64,000 nucleotides of DNA from Novosphingobium profundi (GTDB taxonomy: Bacteria > Pseudomonadota > Alphaproteobacteria > Sphingomonadales > Sphingomonadaceae): positions 186,001 through 250,000 of the forward strand of contig NZ_JABWCU010000008.1 of the NCBI RefSeq assembly GCF_018491765.1. The letters run 5' to 3'. The translations under genes were made by a program, and so were the position numbers. Below are positions 55,706-64,000 of the stretch, piece by piece. The first letter of the stretch is position 1, and every line of letters begins with the position of its first letter. The notes under the pieces are model-generated. The model did no database searches, was not told the origin of the DNA, and saw only the letters and a list, made by a program, of their open reading frames with translations.

Positions 55706-55738
55706 GAAAAAAGGGCCCACGGTTTCCCGCGAGCCCCA
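55706..55738 (-). terminator. intrinsic terminator after rpsI
   Basis: On the minus strand GGGGCTCGCGG and CCGTGGGCCCT pair around a GAAA tetraloop, allowing G-T pairs, followed by six T. Confidence 0.82.
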
Positions 55739-55771
55739 TTTTCGTAACCGGTAATCCGGTCCAGTTGAAAC

Positions 55772-56299
55772 TTAGCGCTTCGAGAACTGGAACGAACGAC
55801 GGGCCTTGGCGCGGCCGTACTTCTTGCGCTCGACCACGCGGCTGTCGCGGGTGAGGAAGCCGGCGGCCTTGACCGTGGCGCGCAGGGTCGGCTCGAACTT
55901 CGAGAGAGCCTGCGAGATGCCGTGCTTGACCGCGCCGGCCTGGCCCGAGAGACCGCCGCCCTTGACGGTGGCAATCACGTCGTACTGCTCTTCGCGCGCG
56001 GTGATCTGGAACGGCTGGGCAATGACCAGACGCAGCGTCGGACGGGCGAAGTAGACCGACTGGTCACGGCCGTTGACGGTGATCTTGCCGGTGCCGGGCT
56101 TGATCCACACGCGGGCCACGGCGTCCTTGCGGCGGCCGGTGGCGTAGGCGCGACCGTGGGCGTCGAGCTCCTGCTCGCGCAGGGGGGCGTTCGAGACGAC
56201 GGGGGTGAAGACCTGCTCTTCAGTGGTCTCTTCGGTCGCGACTTCGGCGCCGAGGTCCTTGAGGTCGGACAGGCTCTGGACGGTATCGGTATCGGACAT
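55772..56299 (-). CDS. rpsI: ribosomal protein S9
   Basis: A 175-residue protein. The S9 core begins at about residue 48 ([20 protein letters not shown]) and ends [17 protein letters not shown] as expected. The first 45 residues form an acidic extension ([19 protein letters not shown]) longer than the enterobacterial protein; such extensions occur in alphaproteobacteria. Its ATG overlaps the rplM stop by one base (TAATG). Confidence 0.97.
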   Translation of the reverse strand: MSDTDTVQSLSDLKDLGAEVATEETTEEQVFTPVVSNAPLREQELDAHGRAYATGRRKDAVARVWIKPGTGKITVNGRDQSVYFARPTLRLVIAQPFQITAREEQYDVIATVKGGGLSGQAGAVKHGISQALSKFEPTLRATVKAAGFLTRDSRVVERKKYGRAKARRSFQFSKR

Positions 56300-56778
56300 T
56301 ACGCGCCCACCTTGTTCTTGCGGTTCATGGAAGCGACGTCGAGTGCTTCGGGCTGGGTGCCACCGTGCGGGTGCTCGGTGCCGGCGTAGACGTGCAGGGC
56401 GCGCATCTGGTCGCGGCCGAGCGGGCCACGGGGAATCATGCGTTCAACCGCCTTTTCAAGCACGCGCTCGGGGAAGCGACCGGCGAGGACCTTGTCCGCG
56501 GTGACTTCCTTGAGGCCGCCAGCATAGCCGGTGTGCTTGTAGTAGGTCTGCTGCTTGAGCTTGTTGCCGGTGAAGCGGACCTTCTCGGCGTTGATCACGA
56601 CGACGTGGTCGCCGCAATCGACGTGCGGGGTGAAGCTCGGCTTGTGCTTGCCGCGCAGGAGGTCGGCGATGATGACGGCGAGGCGGCCAACCACCAGACC
56701 TTCGGCATCGATCAGATGCCACTTCTTTTCCACCTCGGCCGGCTTGATCGACCGGGTGACCTTCGTGAGCGCCTTCAT
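56299..56778 (-). CDS. rplM: ribosomal protein L13
   Basis: A 159-residue protein with [57 protein letters not shown] (parts) and [20 protein letters not shown]. Slightly longer than the E. coli protein. First gene of the rplM-rpsI operon. Confidence 0.97.
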   Translation of the reverse strand: MKALTKVTRSIKPAEVEKKWHLIDAEGLVVGRLAVIIADLLRGKHKPSFTPHVDCGDHVVVINAEKVRFTGNKLKQQTYYKHTGYAGGLKEVTADKVLAGRFPERVLEKAVERMIPRGPLGRDQMRALHVYAGTEHPHGGTQPEALDVASMNRKNKVGA

Positions 56779-56928
56779 GGCTGGTCTATCCCTTGTGTTT
56801 CGTGCGCGCGCCCAGTGCCGGATTCACGAATGCGAATCTGCGCTGTGCGCGGGAAGTGGCGCCAATTCGTCGAAATGGGCCGCCAAGTCAAGCGGAGCGC
56901 GGCTTTGCGAAGAGGTAAAATGATACCT

Positions 56929-57264
56929 CTAGGAGTTTTCCGGTAGCTCGCCGAGCCAGGCGAGGGTGGGCGCGGCGCCGTTCTCGCAGATCCAGCCCAG
57001 CACCGCGGGCGTTTCGTAGGGATGGAGGCGGGAGAGGCGCGAAACCGCGGTTTCGAGGAGGTCCGCGCGGGTCTTGAGCAGCAGGCCGACCTCGCGCGCG
57101 GTGTCGATCGCGCCCTGCCATTCGAACACGCTGGTCACGCCGGGAAGCACGTTGCCGCACCGCGCGAGCTTTTCAGTCACGAGCGTGCGGGCGGCTTCGA
57201 GCGCGCTCGCCTCGTCGGGAAAGGGGCTCCAGACGAGCGCGCCGCGTGGGTCCGGGGCGGTCAT
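56929..57264 (-). CDS. cutA: CutA1 divalent-ion tolerance protein
   Basis: A 111-residue trimeric CutA1 fold protein: ALEAARTLVTEKLARCGNVLPGV, TSVFEWQGAIDTAREVGLLLKT and LHPYETPAVLGW. Linked to copper tolerance in E. coli, but its actual role is unclear. It starts 13 bases after the ctaA stop and may be co-transcribed. Confidence 0.92.
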   Translation of the reverse strand: MTAPDPRGALVWSPFPDEASALEAARTLVTEKLARCGNVLPGVTSVFEWQGAIDTAREVGLLLKTRADLLETAVSRLSRLHPYETPAVLGWICENGAAPTLAWLGELPENS

Positions 57265-57277
57265 CTCACGCCGGGGC

Positions 57278-58363
57278 TCAGGCCGCGCTCAGGCGATTGA
57301 CCGGGTCGCGCCGGCCGAGCGCGTGCGCCCCCCAGACGGTGGCCATGACGAGGAGCGCGGCGCAGACCTGGTGCGCCACCGCGATCCACAGGCTCACTCC
57401 GGACCAGATGGTCGAGATGCCGAGCAGGATCTGCAGCCCGAAGGCCATGTGGATCGCGACCGAGGCCGGGCGCTGGCGCACCGCGCGCAGGCGTCGGCCC
57501 ATCATGATGAGCAGCACCACGACGATCCAGGCCCACCAGCGGTGGAGGAAGTGGACGAGATAGGGATCGCTGAACAGGCCGTTCGCGCCTAGGTCGATGC
57601 CGGCGGGGACGAACGCGCCCTGCATCAGCGGCCAGGCGTCGAGGTGGAACCAGCCCGCACCGGCGACGTAGCCCGCGCGCAGCCCCGCCACCAGCGCGCC
57701 AAGGAAGAGCTGGAAGGCCAGTGCGGCGAGGACGAGGACGGTGAAGCGGTTGAGCGAGGCGCGCGCCTTGCCCTGCTGGAGGATCGCGAGGTCGAGCGCG
57801 GTCCACACAAGCCCGCCAAGCGTGAACAGTGCGGTCAGGAGGTGCGCGGCGAGGCGGAAGTGGCTGACCCGGTCGAGCGCCTCGGGGGAGAGCCCGGAGG
57901 ACACCATCCACCAGCCCACCGCGCCCTGCAGGCCGCCGAGCGCGAGCAGCGCGATCAGGCGCGGCTTGTAGCCGAGCGGGATCGTGCGGCGCATCCAGAA
58001 CCAGATCAGGGGCAGCACGAAGACCAGTCCGATGATCCGTGCAAGCAGGCGGTGCGCCCATTCCCAGAAGTAGATGAACTTGTAGTCCGACAGCGTCATG
58101 CCCGCCGGGCCGTTCACGTCGAGATATTGCGGAATCTGGCGGTAGCGGGCGAATTCGGCCTGCCATTGCGCCTCGCCGAGTGGCGGGATCACGCCGGTGA
58201 CGGGCTTCCACTGGGTGATCGAGAGGCCGGACTCGGTAAGCCGGGTGATCCCGCCCACCGCCACGATGAGGACGATGAGCACGGCGACGGCAAGCAGCCA
58301 GCGGATCATGGCGGCGATATCGTCGGAGGTTCCGATCAGGGGGCGACCATCAGTATTCTTCAT
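57278..58363 (-). CDS. ctaA: heme A synthase
   Basis: A 361-residue membrane enzyme that converts heme O to heme A for cytochrome oxidase. It has about eight spans and conserved stretches GGITRLTESGLSITQWKPV, YKFIYFWEWAHRLLARIIG (histidine), HFRLAAHLLTALFTLGG and FLHRWWAWIVVVLLIMMG. The start at 58363 (MKNTDGRPL) has GGGAG 7 bases upstream. Divergent from the MerC-like gene. Confidence 0.93.
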   Translation of the reverse strand: MKNTDGRPLIGTSDDIAAMIRWLLAVAVLIVLIVAVGGITRLTESGLSITQWKPVTGVIPPLGEAQWQAEFARYRQIPQYLDVNGPAGMTLSDYKFIYFWEWAHRLLARIIGLVFVLPLIWFWMRRTIPLGYKPRLIALLALGGLQGAVGWWMVSSGLSPEALDRVSHFRLAAHLLTALFTLGGLVWTALDLAILQQGKARASLNRFTVLVLAALAFQLFLGALVAGLRAGYVAGAGWFHLDAWPLMQGAFVPAGIDLGANGLFSDPYLVHFLHRWWAWIVVVLLIMMGRRLRAVRQRPASVAIHMAFGLQILLGISTIWSGVSLWIAVAHQVCAALLVMATVWGAHALGRRDPVNRLSAA

Positions 58364-58467
58364 GAGGACACTCCCTGAGCCCTCGGGCCGGTTTGCGCAA
58401 GGGGTTGGACCATGCGGTAGCCTCGTGCGACGGAACGAGTCCCCCGGCGCCGAGATCACTTGATTAA

Positions 58468-58482
58468 TGTTACAACGTTACA
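58468..58482. promoter_or_regulatory. dyad upstream of MerC-like gene
   Basis: TGTTACAACGTTACA, partially symmetric as TGTnACnnnGTnACA, within an AT-rich patch between ctaA and the MerC-like gene. It resembles metalloregulator boxes; no regulator is named by the sequence. Confidence 0.35.
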
Positions 58483-58495
58483 TATTGGCCGGGGC

Positions 58496-58873
58496 ATGCG
58501 CAGGACTACATCCCCGATTCGCGGACGGCTCGACCGGGCCGGCATCCTGTTGAGCGGATTGTGCGCGGTGCATTGCGTGGCGGGGATCCTGCTCGTGGGC
58601 GTGCTCGGTCTGGGTGGCCAGTTCCTGCTCGCGCCCGCAATCCACGAGATCGGCCTTGCGCTTGCGGTGCTGTTCGGCGCCTTTTCGCTCGGTTTCGGCG
58701 TTTTGCGCCACGGCCGTCTCGCCCCGCTGGCGCTGGGCGGCGTGGGCCTCGCGCTGATGGCGATGGCGCTCTTCGTCGGCCATGGACTGCACGAGGCGCT
58801 GCTCACGATCTGCGGAGTGGTGCTGGTCGCCACTGCACATCTCACCAACCTGCGCGGCCACGCAGCGCACTGA
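58496..58873 (+). CDS. MerC-like membrane protein
   Basis: A 125-residue protein with four hydrophobic helices. The first carries [16 protein letters not shown], the paired-cysteine motif of MerC metal-transport proteins; a histidine-containing [16 protein letters not shown] and a terminal [11 protein letters not shown] follow. Metal uptake (zinc or mercury) is inferred from the family only. The start at 58496 is the first ATG before the conserved part. thiS follows after 44 bases. Confidence 0.75.
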   Translation: MRRTTSPIRGRLDRAGILLSGLCAVHCVAGILLVGVLGLGGQFLLAPAIHEIGLALAVLFGAFSLGFGVLRHGRLAPLALGGVGLALMAMALFVGHGLHEALLTICGVVLVATAHLTNLRGHAAH

Positions 58874-58917
58874 AGCTGCGCCTTGCGCTCGGCGCAATGC
58901 GCGCTATCTGCGGTCAC

Positions 58918-59148
58918 ATGACCCGGAACGACACGCCCAGCCCGCTTCTTTCGCTGACCGTCAACGGCGAGCCGCACCGCATCGAGGCGGGGGCGACGAT
59001 TGCCGACCTTGTCGCGAAAATCGGACTCGATCCCGCCAAGGTCGCGGTCGAACACAATGCCGAGATCGCCCCGCGCTCGACGCTCGCCGACATCGTGCTG
59101 CGCGATGGCGACAGCCTCGAGATCGTCCACTTCGTCGGCGGCGGCTGA
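58918..59148 (+). CDS. thiS: sulfur carrier protein ThiS
   Basis: A 76-residue beta-grasp protein: [21 protein letters not shown] and the C-terminal [12 protein letters not shown], ending in the required diglycine, whose terminal thiocarboxylate gives sulfur for thiazole synthesis. Directly upstream of thiG with a 90-base spacer. Confidence 0.92.
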   Translation: MTRNDTPSPLLSLTVNGEPHRIEAGATIADLVAKIGLDPAKVAVEHNAEIAPRSTLADIVLRDGDSLEIVHFVGGG

Positions 59149-59237
59149 GCGTCCCGGGTCCCTCGTTCGGACCCGCCCCCCTCCCCCCCATTGCCGACTT
59201 TCCCTCGATTCTCGCCCCCCTTGAAAGGATGCGAACC

Positions 59238-60053
59238 GTGACCGACACTGCCTCCGCTCCCGCCCCGACCACCCCTGCCGACGCCGCCGACACCTGGACG
59301 GTCGCCGGGCGCACGTTCACCTCGCGCCTCATCGTGGGCACGGGCAAGTACAAGGATTTCGAGCAGAACGCGGCGGCGGTCGAAGCTTCGGGGGCCGAGA
59401 TCGTCACCGTCGCGGTGCGCCGGGTCAACGTTTCGGACCCCAAGGCGCCGATGCTGACCGACTACATCGACCCGAAAAAGATCACCTATCTGCCCAACAC
59501 CGCGGGCTGCTTCACCGCCGAGGACGCGATCCGTACGCTGCGCCTGGCGCGCGAGGCGGGCGGCTGGGATCTCGTCAAGCTGGAAGTGCTGGGCGAGGCG
59601 CGCACGCTCTACCCCGACATGCGCGAGACGCTGAAAGCCACCGAGATCCTCGCCAAGGAAGGCTTCCTGCCGATGGTCTACTGTGTCGACGACCCGATCG
59701 CGGCCAAGCAGCTCGAAGAGGCGGGCGCGGTCGCGGTCATGCCGCTGGGCGCGCCGATCGGTTCGGGGCTGGGCATCCAGAACCAGGTTACGGTGCGGCT
59801 CATCGTCGAGGGGGCCAAGGTGCCGGTGCTGGTCGACGCGGGCGTGGGCACCGCGTCCGAAGCGGCGGTGGCGATGGAGCTGGGTTGCGACGGCGTGCTG
59901 ATGAACACCGCGATCGCCGAAGCGAAAAATCCGGTCCGCATGGCGCTCGCGATGCGCCTCGCGGTAGAGGCCGGACGGCACGCATATCTTTCCGGCCGCA
60001 TGGCGAAACGTCGTTACGCCGACCCTTCGAGCCCGCTTTCCGGCATGATTTGA
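59238..60053 (+). CDS. thiG: thiazole synthase ThiG
   Basis: A 271-residue TIM-barrel enzyme that makes the thiazole of thiamine with ThiS. It shows [18 protein letters not shown], the Schiff-base lysine in [31 protein letters not shown] and [18 protein letters not shown]. The start is the GTG at 59238 because AAAGGA stands 8 bases upstream; the in-frame ATG at 59229 is too close to that site. The first 22 residues are an alanine/proline-rich extension. Confidence 0.94.
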   Translation: MTDTASAPAPTTPADAADTWTVAGRTFTSRLIVGTGKYKDFEQNAAAVEASGAEIVTVAVRRVNVSDPKAPMLTDYIDPKKITYLPNTAGCFTAEDAIRTLRLAREAGGWDLVKLEVLGEARTLYPDMRETLKATEILAKEGFLPMVYCVDDPIAAKQLEEAGAVAVMPLGAPIGSGLGIQNQVTVRLIVEGAKVPVLVDAGVGTASEAAVAMELGCDGVLMNTAIAEAKNPVRMALAMRLAVEAGRHAYLSGRMAKRRYADPSSPLSGMI

Positions 60054-60196
60054 TGGTTAACAAATTCGTTTCCTAATCCTTTCGGCCAGTGAGGTGTTCA
60101 AACGATTGCATACTTAACGCACGGGTAACCGGAACGTGGTTTACTGTGTCCAGCAGAGGAAAGGCCAAAGCTTAGAAAACAGAAACGGACACGGTC

Positions 60197-60724
60197 ATGG
60201 AATACGCAGGCACGGCAAGTCTCACGATCAGCGAACTTCGCGAATTCGCAAGCTTTACGCCCTCGGAGCAGCGCTACATCCGGCGCAGCCTCGATGTCGG
60301 TCTCGGCCGGCAGGATGCGTTCAAGCTGTGGGGGCGCAATGCGGAAGAGAAGTCCTCGATCCGCTGCCAGTACGAGATGTACCGCGACCTGCCGGTGCTG
60401 CGCGCGCAGCAGCCCGATGAATACGGGGTGGTCGATCTCGACGTGTTCATGGGCAAGCTCATCCGGCTCGCCATGTTCGACCTCGCGCAGGGCAGCCTGA
60501 CCAGCTTCTCGGCCTTCCGCTTTCTTTACGAGCGTCTCTTGGGCGCCGGGGCGCGGCCCTGGTTGCCGGGCGCCTTCTGCGGTGCGGCGGCGCTCCCGCA
60601 GATCCGCCCCGACCGGCGCAAGACGCTGCTCCACTCGATCAGCGAGGCGGCCGCCACCGCGCCCGGCTGGTCGACCCGCGAACCCGGTTTCTACCCCGAA
60701 TGGATCGAGCTGGAAGCCGCCTGA
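60197..60724 (+). CDS. hypothetical protein
   Basis: A 175-residue soluble protein starting MEYAGTASLTISELREFAS, with SEQRYIRRSLDVGLGRQDAF, EYGVVDLDVFMGKLIRLAMFD and a late ERLLGAGARPWLPGAF. Mostly helical in appearance; no motif is recognised. Terminators and neighbours do not indicate a function. Confidence 0.65.
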   Translation: MEYAGTASLTISELREFASFTPSEQRYIRRSLDVGLGRQDAFKLWGRNAEEKSSIRCQYEMYRDLPVLRAQQPDEYGVVDLDVFMGKLIRLAMFDLAQGSLTSFSAFRFLYERLLGAGARPWLPGAFCGAAALPQIRPDRRKTLLHSISEAAATAPGWSTREPGFYPEWIELEAA

Positions 60725-60983
60725 CGCGCTTGCGACCGATCGAGAGGGTCACTTCGGGTCGCACCGTTCCCTCGCTCGCCAAAAGGCACCAAGGGCCGAT
60801 CACCTCCGGGCGATCGGCCTTCTTGCGACAGGGCCTTGCGTGAGGCCCTGAGCTGCGGGCGGTGATTGTCGCCATTCGGATAGATCCAAGTCCGGTGCGC
60901 ATCGCCGTGCGATTGTGGCATCCTTGCAATCATGGAAGACCGGCTGCGCGGACGCGCCGGAACATGAGGTGCAGGACGTGACG

Positions 60984-61292
60984 ATGAAACCGCAGACGGC
61001 AGGCCGGCGGGCGATGCCCGGGCTCGACGACAGCGAGGACCAGACTTTCGGCATGATTGCCGCGTTGGCCAGCGAACTGGCCATGGCGCGCGAGCGTATC
61101 GACACGCTCGAACGCCTGCTGGCGGCGCAGGGCACGCTCGACGCCGACGCGGTCGAGGCCTATGTTCCCGACGAGGAGGCCGCCAAGGCGCGCGGCGCGT
61201 TGCGCCAGCGGATGATCGGCAAGGTCTTCCGGCCGATCCGCGAGGCGGCGATCCGCCGCGCCGCCCAATCGACCCCGACCAAGGGAGCCTGA
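60984..61292 (+). CDS. small coiled-coil hypothetical protein
   Basis: A 102-residue protein: MKPQTAGRRAMPGLDDSED, then MIAALASELAMARERIDTLERLL, a clear heptad-like coiled coil, and a basic C-terminus (KARGALRQRMIGKVFRPIREA). The start at 60984 has AGGA 7 bases upstream; longer starts at 60978 (GTG) or 60915 are possible. It ends 5 bases before the methyltransferase, so the two are probably one operon. Confidence 0.65.
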   Translation: MKPQTAGRRAMPGLDDSEDQTFGMIAALASELAMARERIDTLERLLAAQGTLDADAVEAYVPDEEAAKARGALRQRMIGKVFRPIREAAIRRAAQSTPTKGA

Positions 61293-61297
61293 AACCG

Positions 61298-62410
61298 ATG
61301 TCGCATCCCATGCTGGCCAGTGCCAACCACGACGAGACCGCCGAACAGCTCTTCGTGCGCGATCTGCAGACCTGGCTCTACACCGAAGTCGAACCCCACG
61401 AGCGCCAGATCGCCGAGCAGCTCGATCCCGGCCTTTCGCACAATTCGCGCGCCGAGGCGGTGTTCGAGGCGCTCCACGCGGAGCCCGCGTTCCTGGGCTG
61501 GTCGAACTTGCGCCGCACGACCCAGGAACTGCTGTGGGATTCGGTGTGGAACTGTGTCGATCGCCAGGCCGGAGCGCTCGACGCCAAGGCCGCCGAGGCG
61601 GGTGAACTGGGCTCGCTGAGCCTTGATCCCGACTTCACGGTGCCCGCCTATCTCGCCGATTCGCACGTCCACCTCATGCCCGGCGGCTACGGTTCGGACA
61701 CCGAGGGCGTGCGTCAGGGCGCGCTGATGGATCGCGGCGGCGCGGTCTACATGCTCGGGCGCAACGGCGGCTTCCTCAACGACGGTCGCGGCAAGGCGGT
61801 CGCGGCGCATCTTGCCACCTGCTATCCCGATTTCGCGCCCGAAAAGCTTGTCGAACTGGGCTGCGGAGTGGGTTCGAGCGTGATCCCGGTGGCCAATCTC
61901 TATCCCGGGGCCCAATCCTATGCTGTCGACGTCGGCGCCTCGGTGCTGCGCTATGCCCACGCCCGCGCGGCGCACCTGGGCGCGGACATTCATTTCGTGC
62001 AGGACGATGCCGAGCGCACCCGCTTCGAGGACGGGAGCTTCGATCTCGTGTTCACCGCTGCGGTCATGCACGAGACTTCGCCCGAGGCGATTCGCCGCAT
62101 CATCGCCGAAAGCCACCGCCTGCTGCGCAAGGGCGGCGTCGCGGTCCATCTCGAAGTGCCGGTCAAGTACGAGACGCTCGACTTGTGGAGCCAGGTAATC
62201 GCGGGGGTCGAGCGCGACTACAACAACGAACCTGCCTGGCAGGAGGCCACTTCGGCGGACTATGCCGCCTTGCTGCGCGAGGCCGGGTTCGAGGATTGCA
62301 GGATCGGCTTCCAGGACGCGGTCTTCGGGCCCGATCTTTCGGCGAGCACTTTCGGGACCGAATCGAAGGGGGTCTTCCTGTCCTGGTTCGTCGCCTCGGG
62401 CCGCAAGTAG
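61298..62410 (+). CDS. class I SAM-dependent methyltransferase
   Basis: A 370-residue protein. The first about 150 residues are a specific helical domain (QLFVRDLQTWLYTEVEPHER, DSHVHLMPGGYGSDTEG); the C-terminal part is a Rossmann methyltransferase with LVELGCGVGSSVIPVA, YAVDVGASVLRYAHARA, DDAERTRFEDGSFDLVFTAAV and the ESHRLLRKGGVAVHLEVP strand. The acceptor is unknown. A strong terminator follows. Confidence 0.85.
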   Translation: MSHPMLASANHDETAEQLFVRDLQTWLYTEVEPHERQIAEQLDPGLSHNSRAEAVFEALHAEPAFLGWSNLRRTTQELLWDSVWNCVDRQAGALDAKAAEAGELGSLSLDPDFTVPAYLADSHVHLMPGGYGSDTEGVRQGALMDRGGAVYMLGRNGGFLNDGRGKAVAAHLATCYPDFAPEKLVELGCGVGSSVIPVANLYPGAQSYAVDVGASVLRYAHARAAHLGADIHFVQDDAERTRFEDGSFDLVFTAAVMHETSPEAIRRIIAESHRLLRKGGVAVHLEVPVKYETLDLWSQVIAGVERDYNNEPAWQEATSADYAALLREAGFEDCRIGFQDAVFGPDLSASTFGTESKGVFLSWFVASGRK

Positions 62411-62431
62411 GGCCGCCTTGGGCCATTCGCG

Positions 62432-62469
62432 AAAAGGGGCGCCTTCCCGATGGGAGGTCGCCCCTTTTT
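62432..62469. terminator. bidirectional terminator
   Basis: AAAAGGGGCG-CCTTCCC pairs with GGGAGG-CGCCCCTTTT, ending in five T, between the convergent methyltransferase and acyl-CoA synthetase genes. Confidence 0.88.
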
Positions 62470-62488
62470 CGTGTCCGGCTTTTTCGCG

Positions 62489-64000
62489 TCAGTTCCGGTA
62501 GAGCCGGTCGAGTCGCTCGCCGTAGCGCTCCTTGAGCTTGTGGCGGCGGATCTTGAGGCTAGGGGTCATTTCCTCGTTCTCGATCGCGAAGGGCTCGTCG
62601 GCGAAGGCAAACTGGCGCACTTTCTCGATGACCGAGAGCTCGCGGTTCACCCGGTCGATCGCCTCGCGCAGCGCGGCGCGAAAAGGTGCGGTCGGCTCGA
62701 GCGCGGCGAGATCGCCCGCGAGGCCCCGTTCGGCCGCCCATTCGCGCGCCCAGTCCGCATCGGGCACGATCAGGCCCACGACATAGGGTCGCCGGTCGCC
62801 CGCGACCATGGCCTGCGCAATCTCGGGTTGAAGCGTGAGCATCGATTCGATCCGCTGGGGCGAGACGTTGTCGCCCTTGTCGTTGACGATCATGTCCTTC
62901 TTGCGGTCGGTGATGCAGATGCGGCCCTTGTCGTCGATGTGGCCGATGTCGCCGGTGAGCAGCCACCCGTCCTGGAGCGCGGCGCGGCTGGCGGCCTCGT
63001 TCTGCCAGTAACCGTGCATGACCAGTTCGCCGCGCACGCAAATCTCGCCGTCCTCGGCGATCCTGACCTCCGCGTGGCGCAAGGGCGGGCCGACGGTGTC
63101 CATCTTGATGCCCGCGCGCGGGCGGTTGACCGAGATCACCGGGCCGCTTTCGGTTTGGCCGTAGCCTTGCAGGAGGGTGAGGCCCATGGCGTCGAAGAAC
63201 TGGCCGATCTCGGGGTTGAGCGGCGCGCCGCCCGAGACCAGCGCCTTCATGTGCCCGCCGAACTTCGCGCGAATCTTGGGGCGCAAGGTGCGTTCGAGCA
63301 GGAAGTCGAGCGGCCCGTCGGTGAGCCGCGTGCGGCCTTGCGCCTTGCGCGCGGCGAGCGCGATCGCCTGCTCCATCAGCCACTTGGCCGCGCCGCCCTG
63401 CTTCTCGATCTGCTTCATGATCTTGGTGCGCAGGACTTCGAAGAGACGCGGCACCACGACCATGATGGTCGGGCCCACTTCCTCGATGTTGGCGGCGAGC
63501 TTCTCGAGCCCCTCGGCGTAGTAGATCTGGCCGCCGAGCGTCACGGGGAAGATCTGCCCCGCGGTGTGCTCGTAGGCGTGGCTGAGCGGGAGGAAGGAGA
63601 GGAACTTCTCGGGCACGTCGAGGTGGAAGTCCTCGAGGATGACCGCGGTCGTGCCGGCGACGTTGGTCAGCAGCATGCCGTGATGCTGGCGCACCCCGCG
63701 CGGCGCGCCGCCGGTGCCGCTGGTGTAGATGATGCAGGCGAGCGTATCGCGCTGGATGTGGATGAGGCGCGCTTCGACTTCTGCGCGCGCGGCCTGGGCA
63801 TCGCCCGTCAGCATGTCGGCGAAGAGCGCGGTGTCGAAATTGCCGCCCTGCAGGCTGGGCAGTTCGTCCATGCCGATCACGTGGCTGCACAAGTCGGTCT
63901 GCACGATCGCGGGAAGCAGCGCCTTGGCCAGCTTCGCACTCGACACGATTGCCGCGCAGGCGCCTGAATTTTCAAGGATATGGGTGTGATCGCGGGTGGT
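62489..64000 (-). CDS. AMP-dependent long-chain acyl-CoA synthetase, 5' partial
   Basis: 503 C-terminal residues; the frame stays open to the end of the window, so the N-terminus is missing. It shows the phosphate-binding IIYTSGTGGAPRGVRQHHG, YGQTESGPVISVN, LLTGDIGHIDDKGRI and the A8-like DRKKDMIVNDKGDNVSP, as in the long-chain fatty-acid CoA ligase family. It activates an acyl chain with ATP and CoA; chain preference is not visible. Confidence 0.92.
   Translation of the reverse strand, partial: TTRDHTHILENSGACAAIVSSAKLAKALLPAIVQTDLCSHVIGMDELPSLQGGNFDTALFADMLTGDAQAARAEVEARLIHIQRDTLACIIYTSGTGGAPRGVRQHHGMLLTNVAGTTAVILEDFHLDVPEKFLSFLPLSHAYEHTAGQIFPVTLGGQIYYAEGLEKLAANIEEVGPTIMVVVPRLFEVLRTKIMKQIEKQGGAAKWLMEQAIALAARKAQGRTRLTDGPLDFLLERTLRPKIRAKFGGHMKALVSGGAPLNPEIGQFFDAMGLTLLQGYGQTESGPVISVNRPRAGIKMDTVGPPLRHAEVRIAEDGEICVRGELVMHGYWQNEAASRAALQDGWLLTGDIGHIDDKGRICITDRKKDMIVNDKGDNVSPQRIESMLTLQPEIAQAMVAGDRRPYVVGLIVPDADWAREWAAERGLAGDLAALEPTAPFRAALREAIDRVNRELSVIEKVRQFAFADEPFAIENEEMTPSLKIRRHKLKERYGERLDRLYRN

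Noticed and set aside
58874..58917. Thiamine (TPP) riboswitch upstream of thiS
   Set aside because: The gap is only 44 bases and shows none of the conserved TPP-switch segments.
60114..60128. CtrA-like TTAA-N7-GTAA box before the 60197 gene
   Set aside because: One half-site is mismatched and such sequences are expected by chance in AT-rich gaps; not strong enough to list.

Overview
The window is 64 kb of GC-rich, densely packed chromosome from an alphaproteobacterium, most likely a member of the Sphingomonadales (Novosphingobium/Sphingomonas-like). This rests on the gene set and order: CarD next to a 7Fe ferredoxin, a PopZ-type DUF2497 protein, an UrcA-family protein, a DUF6489 protein, and mnmE-mnmG-rsmG-parA-parB on one arm of a putative origin that lies beside hemE. 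I saw no rRNA, tRNA, CRISPR array, insertion sequence or prophage. The window looks like core chromosome rather than an island.

Layout. Positions 1-5.3 kb: the end of a DUF1275 membrane protein, then a leftward operon hemB > GNAT acetyltransferase > membrane-anchored spermidine-synthase-like protein > gamma carbonic anhydrase > DUF167, several members joined by ATGA overlaps. 5.3-18.7 kb: an M23 peptidase, divergent from a SUV3-like helicase followed by an S4 RNA-binding protein, ferredoxin fdxA and carD; then a lipoprotein, dGTPase, tsaC/Sua5, a DUF815 ATPase, a sorbosone-dehydrogenase-like protein and msrC. 18.9-24.9 kb: the leftward cluster mnmE-mnmG-rsmG-parA-parB. 25-31.7 kb: an FMN glutamate-synthase-like protein preceded by a possible leader peptide, quinone oxidoreductase, and leftward hemE-hemJ-rho-terC. 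31.73-32.08 kb: a non-coding segment with an AT-rich stretch, DnaA-box-like sites and eight GANTC sites, which I call the candidate chromosomal origin. 32-38.7 kb: rightward ppsR-maf-aroE-coaE-dnaQ-hpf-ptsN-thioesterase-DUF1491-cell wall hydrolase.

38.7-44.9 kb: xthA, erpA, a CBS protein, a 2Fe-2S ferredoxin with a thioesterase, popZ and a tolC operon with a degenerate isoaspartyl methyltransferase. 44.9-53.8 kb: class I fumarase, a LytS/LytTR two-component pair, UrcA, a lipid-kinase-like protein, a metallophosphoesterase and a PadR-DUF1700-DUF2807 operon. 53.8-64 kb: a Tat-exported sulfatase, rpsI/rplM, cutA, ctaA, a MerC-like protein, thiS-thiG, two unknown proteins, a SAM methyltransferase and the C-terminal part of an acyl-CoA synthetase that runs off the window.

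The most striking structure is non-coding. Seven parS palindromes lie between 19.7 and 33.2 kb around the candidate origin; six are inside genes, and five of those six are read in the same frame. A dispersed palindromic repeat occurs three times (18.76, 26.74 and 40.66 kb). Twin 12-bp palindromes 52 bp apart lie in front of padR. Together the genes connect replication origin, segregation (ParABS), polar organisation (PopZ) and replication proofreading (DnaQ) with heme, thiamine and tRNA-modification functions.
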